The position numbers and the translations under genes were made by a program. 64,000 bases of DNA from Shinella zoogloeoides (GTDB lineage Bacteria; Pseudomonadota; Alphaproteobacteria; Rhizobiales; Rhizobiaceae): the NCBI RefSeq assembly GCF_030733845.1, contig NZ_CP132311.1, forward strand, positions 561,501-625,500, read 5' to 3'. Shown here one piece after another: positions 62,850 through 64,000 of this stretch (position 1 is the stretch's first letter; every line of letters starts with the position of its first letter). The notes under the pieces are model-generated. The model was not told where the DNA came from. It was given only the letters and a program-made list of their open reading frames with translations, and ran no database searches.

Positions 62850-64000
62850 ATGCAGACCAACTTCACCGCCGAGCAACTCGCCGACCCGCATGTCGCGACA
62901 TCGGAAAAGATCCTCCGCAAATGCGTGCATTGCGGCTTCTGCACCGCGACCTGTCCCACCTATGTGACGCTCGGCAACGAGCTCGACAGCCCGCGCGGCC
63001 GCATCTACCTCATCAAGGACATGCTGGAGAACGGCCGGCCGGCCGATGCCGAGGTCGTCACCCATATCGACCGCTGCCTTTCCTGCCTTGCCTGCACGAC
63101 CACCTGTCCCTCCGGCGTCGACTATATGCACCTCGTCGATCACGCTCGCATGCATATCGAGGAGACCTACCGGCGGCCCTTCTGGAACCGCTTGACGCGC
63201 AATGTGCTTGCCGCAGTGCTGCCCCATCCCGGCCGCTTCCGCCTCGCGCTGAGGGCGGCAAATATCGGCCGTCCCTTCGCCGGTCTCCTCAAGCGTTTCA
63301 AGCCGCTCGAACCGTTCGGCGCCATGCTGGACCTTGCGCCACGCAGGCTGCCCAAGGCTTCCGGAAGCGCCGGTCCGGGCACGCATCCGGCCATCGGCCC
63401 CCGCCGCGGGCGGGTGGCGATCCTCTCCGGCTGCGCCCAGCCGGTATTGAAGCCGGAGATCAACGCGGCGACGATCCGGCTGCTCACCCGTCTTGGCGTC
63501 GAGGTCGTGGCGCCGGCGGGCGAGGTCTGCTGCGGCTCGCTCGTGCACCATATGGGCCGTGAGGCGCAAGCGCTGGAAGCGGCGCGGCGCAATGTCGATG
63601 TCTGGCTCGACGAGGTCGAGAAGGGCGGGCTCGATGCCATTATCATCACGGCTTCCGGCTGCGGTACGACCATCAAGGACTACGGCTTCATGCTGCGCCT
63701 CGATGCCGCCTATGCCGGCAAGGCGGCGCGGGTCTCCGCCCTAGCCAAGGACGTGACGGAATATCTGTCGTCGCTCGACCTGCCGCAGCAGGAGGCGAAG
63801 GGCCTGACCGTCGCCTATCACTCCGCCTGCTCCATGCAGCACGGCCAGAAGATCACCATGCTGCCGAAGACGCTCCTCAAGAAGGCCGGCTTTACTGTCC
63901 GCGACCCGGCCGAAGGGCACCTGTGCTGCGGCTCCGCCGGCACCTACAACATCCTCCAGCCGGAGATTTCGGCAAAGCTCAAGGCGCGCAAGGTCAGGAA
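62850..64000 (+). CDS. glcF: Glycolate oxidase iron-sulfur subunit GlcF (3' end beyond window)
   Basis: The first 383 residues of GlcF are present and the frame is open to the end. Two 4Fe-4S clusters are visible: CVHCGFCTATCPTY (about residues 26-39) and CLSCLACTTTCPSG (about 76-89). The CCG domains follow, with GEVCCGSLVHHMGREAQA and HLCCGSAGTYNILQPEIS, typical of quinone-linked lactate and glycolate oxidases. AAGGA lies 9 nt before the ATG. Roughly 40-60 residues are missing. It transfers electrons from GlcDE to the membrane. Confidence 0.94.
   Translation, partial: MQTNFTAEQLADPHVATSEKILRKCVHCGFCTATCPTYVTLGNELDSPRGRIYLIKDMLENGRPADAEVVTHIDRCLSCLACTTTCPSGVDYMHLVDHARMHIEETYRRPFWNRLTRNVLAAVLPHPGRFRLALRAANIGRPFAGLLKRFKPLEPFGAMLDLAPRRLPKASGSAGPGTHPAIGPRRGRVAILSGCAQPVLKPEINAATIRLLTRLGVEVVAPAGEVCCGSLVHHMGREAQALEAARRNVDVWLDEVEKGGLDAIIITASGCGTTIKDYGFMLRLDAAYAGKAARVSALAKDVTEYLSSLDLPQQEAKGLTVAYHSACSMQHGQKITMLPKTLLKKAGFTVRDPAEGHLCCGSAGTYNILQPEISAKLKARKVR

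Overview
The window is chromosomal-looking, GC-rich DNA (roughly 64% by eye) from an alphaproteobacterium, most likely Rhizobiaceae (Shinella/Ensifer/Rhizobium/Agrobacterium type). Evidence: cellulose synthase genes with a c-di-GMP PilZ domain, the carboxynorspermidine-type polyamine genes, several DUF families typical of the group (DUF1127, DUF3422, DUF937), LysR/GntR/XRE-cupin regulators beside catabolic genes, and rhizobial-type palindromic repeats in intergenic gaps. Most genes are intact, with overlapping ATGA/TGATG junctions and recognisable Shine-Dalgarno sites. I saw no transposase, integrase or rRNA operon.

Layout. 1-5.5 kb: end of a cellulose operon (bcsA 3' end, bcsB, a TPR protein in the BcsC position). 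5.5-11.2 kb: a small unknown protein, a GreA/GreB-type factor, a Tat-exported deaminase-like amidohydrolase, a LysR regulator, and a polyamine pair (dehydrogenase and decarboxylase) with a long structured leader. 11.6-14.9 kb: a heavy-metal island (P1B ATPase, SCO1-like protein, MerR regulator) with a classic 19-bp-spaced MerR promoter. 15.3-24.9 kb: two lipoprotein L,D-transpeptidases, a second deaminase-like amidohydrolase, a dimethylglycine/sarcosine-dehydrogenase-like enzyme, GST, a GlxA-type regulator, and an ArsR/AHSA1/GFA cluster. 25-28.5 kb: chromate transporter, XRE-cupin regulator divergent from an aminotransferase, and a 48-residue DUF1127 protein.

28.7-28.9 kb: four tandem hairpins, each displaying CCTCCTCCC in its loop, just downstream of the DUF1127 gene. 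This is the architecture of the CcsR/'cuckoo' small RNAs. 29-32.2 kb: modABC with one clear and one possible ModE-type operator, and modE at the far end. 32.2-37.6 kb: omega-aminotransferase with divergent XRE-cupin regulator, DUF1508 protein, tRNA-Gln(CTG), Ppx/GppA with a long basic N-terminus, rlmE, and a VOC protein. 37.7-39.0 kb: a type I-C-like CRISPR array (21 repeats, 20 spacers) with no cas genes in the window. Two neighbouring spacers overlap by 14 nt and reveal a TTC PAM.

39.2-48.4 kb: MFS exporter, Tat-exported metallo-beta-lactamase-fold protein, guaB, small secreted proteins, MAPEG, dienelactone hydrolase-like protein, GNAT, LysR and a second DUF1127 protein. 48.5-50.7 kb: a three-gene family I do not recognise. 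Two tandem single-pass membrane proteins have an HTH-like cytoplasmic domain and a short periplasmic domain, and a divergent lipoprotein carries the same periplasmic domain. All three keep two cysteines exactly 35 residues apart. This is the best candidate for an undescribed system.

50.7-59.8 kb: DUF937 protein, gshA, rsmE, a PiT phosphate transporter, Nudix, GntR/FCD regulator, DUF3422 protein, secreted hypothetical and LysR. 60-64 kb: glcD, glcE and glcF (cut by the window end), with a 31-bp perfect inverted-repeat element between glcE and glcF.

Functional assignments are by recognition of motifs and family resemblance only; no database search was run.
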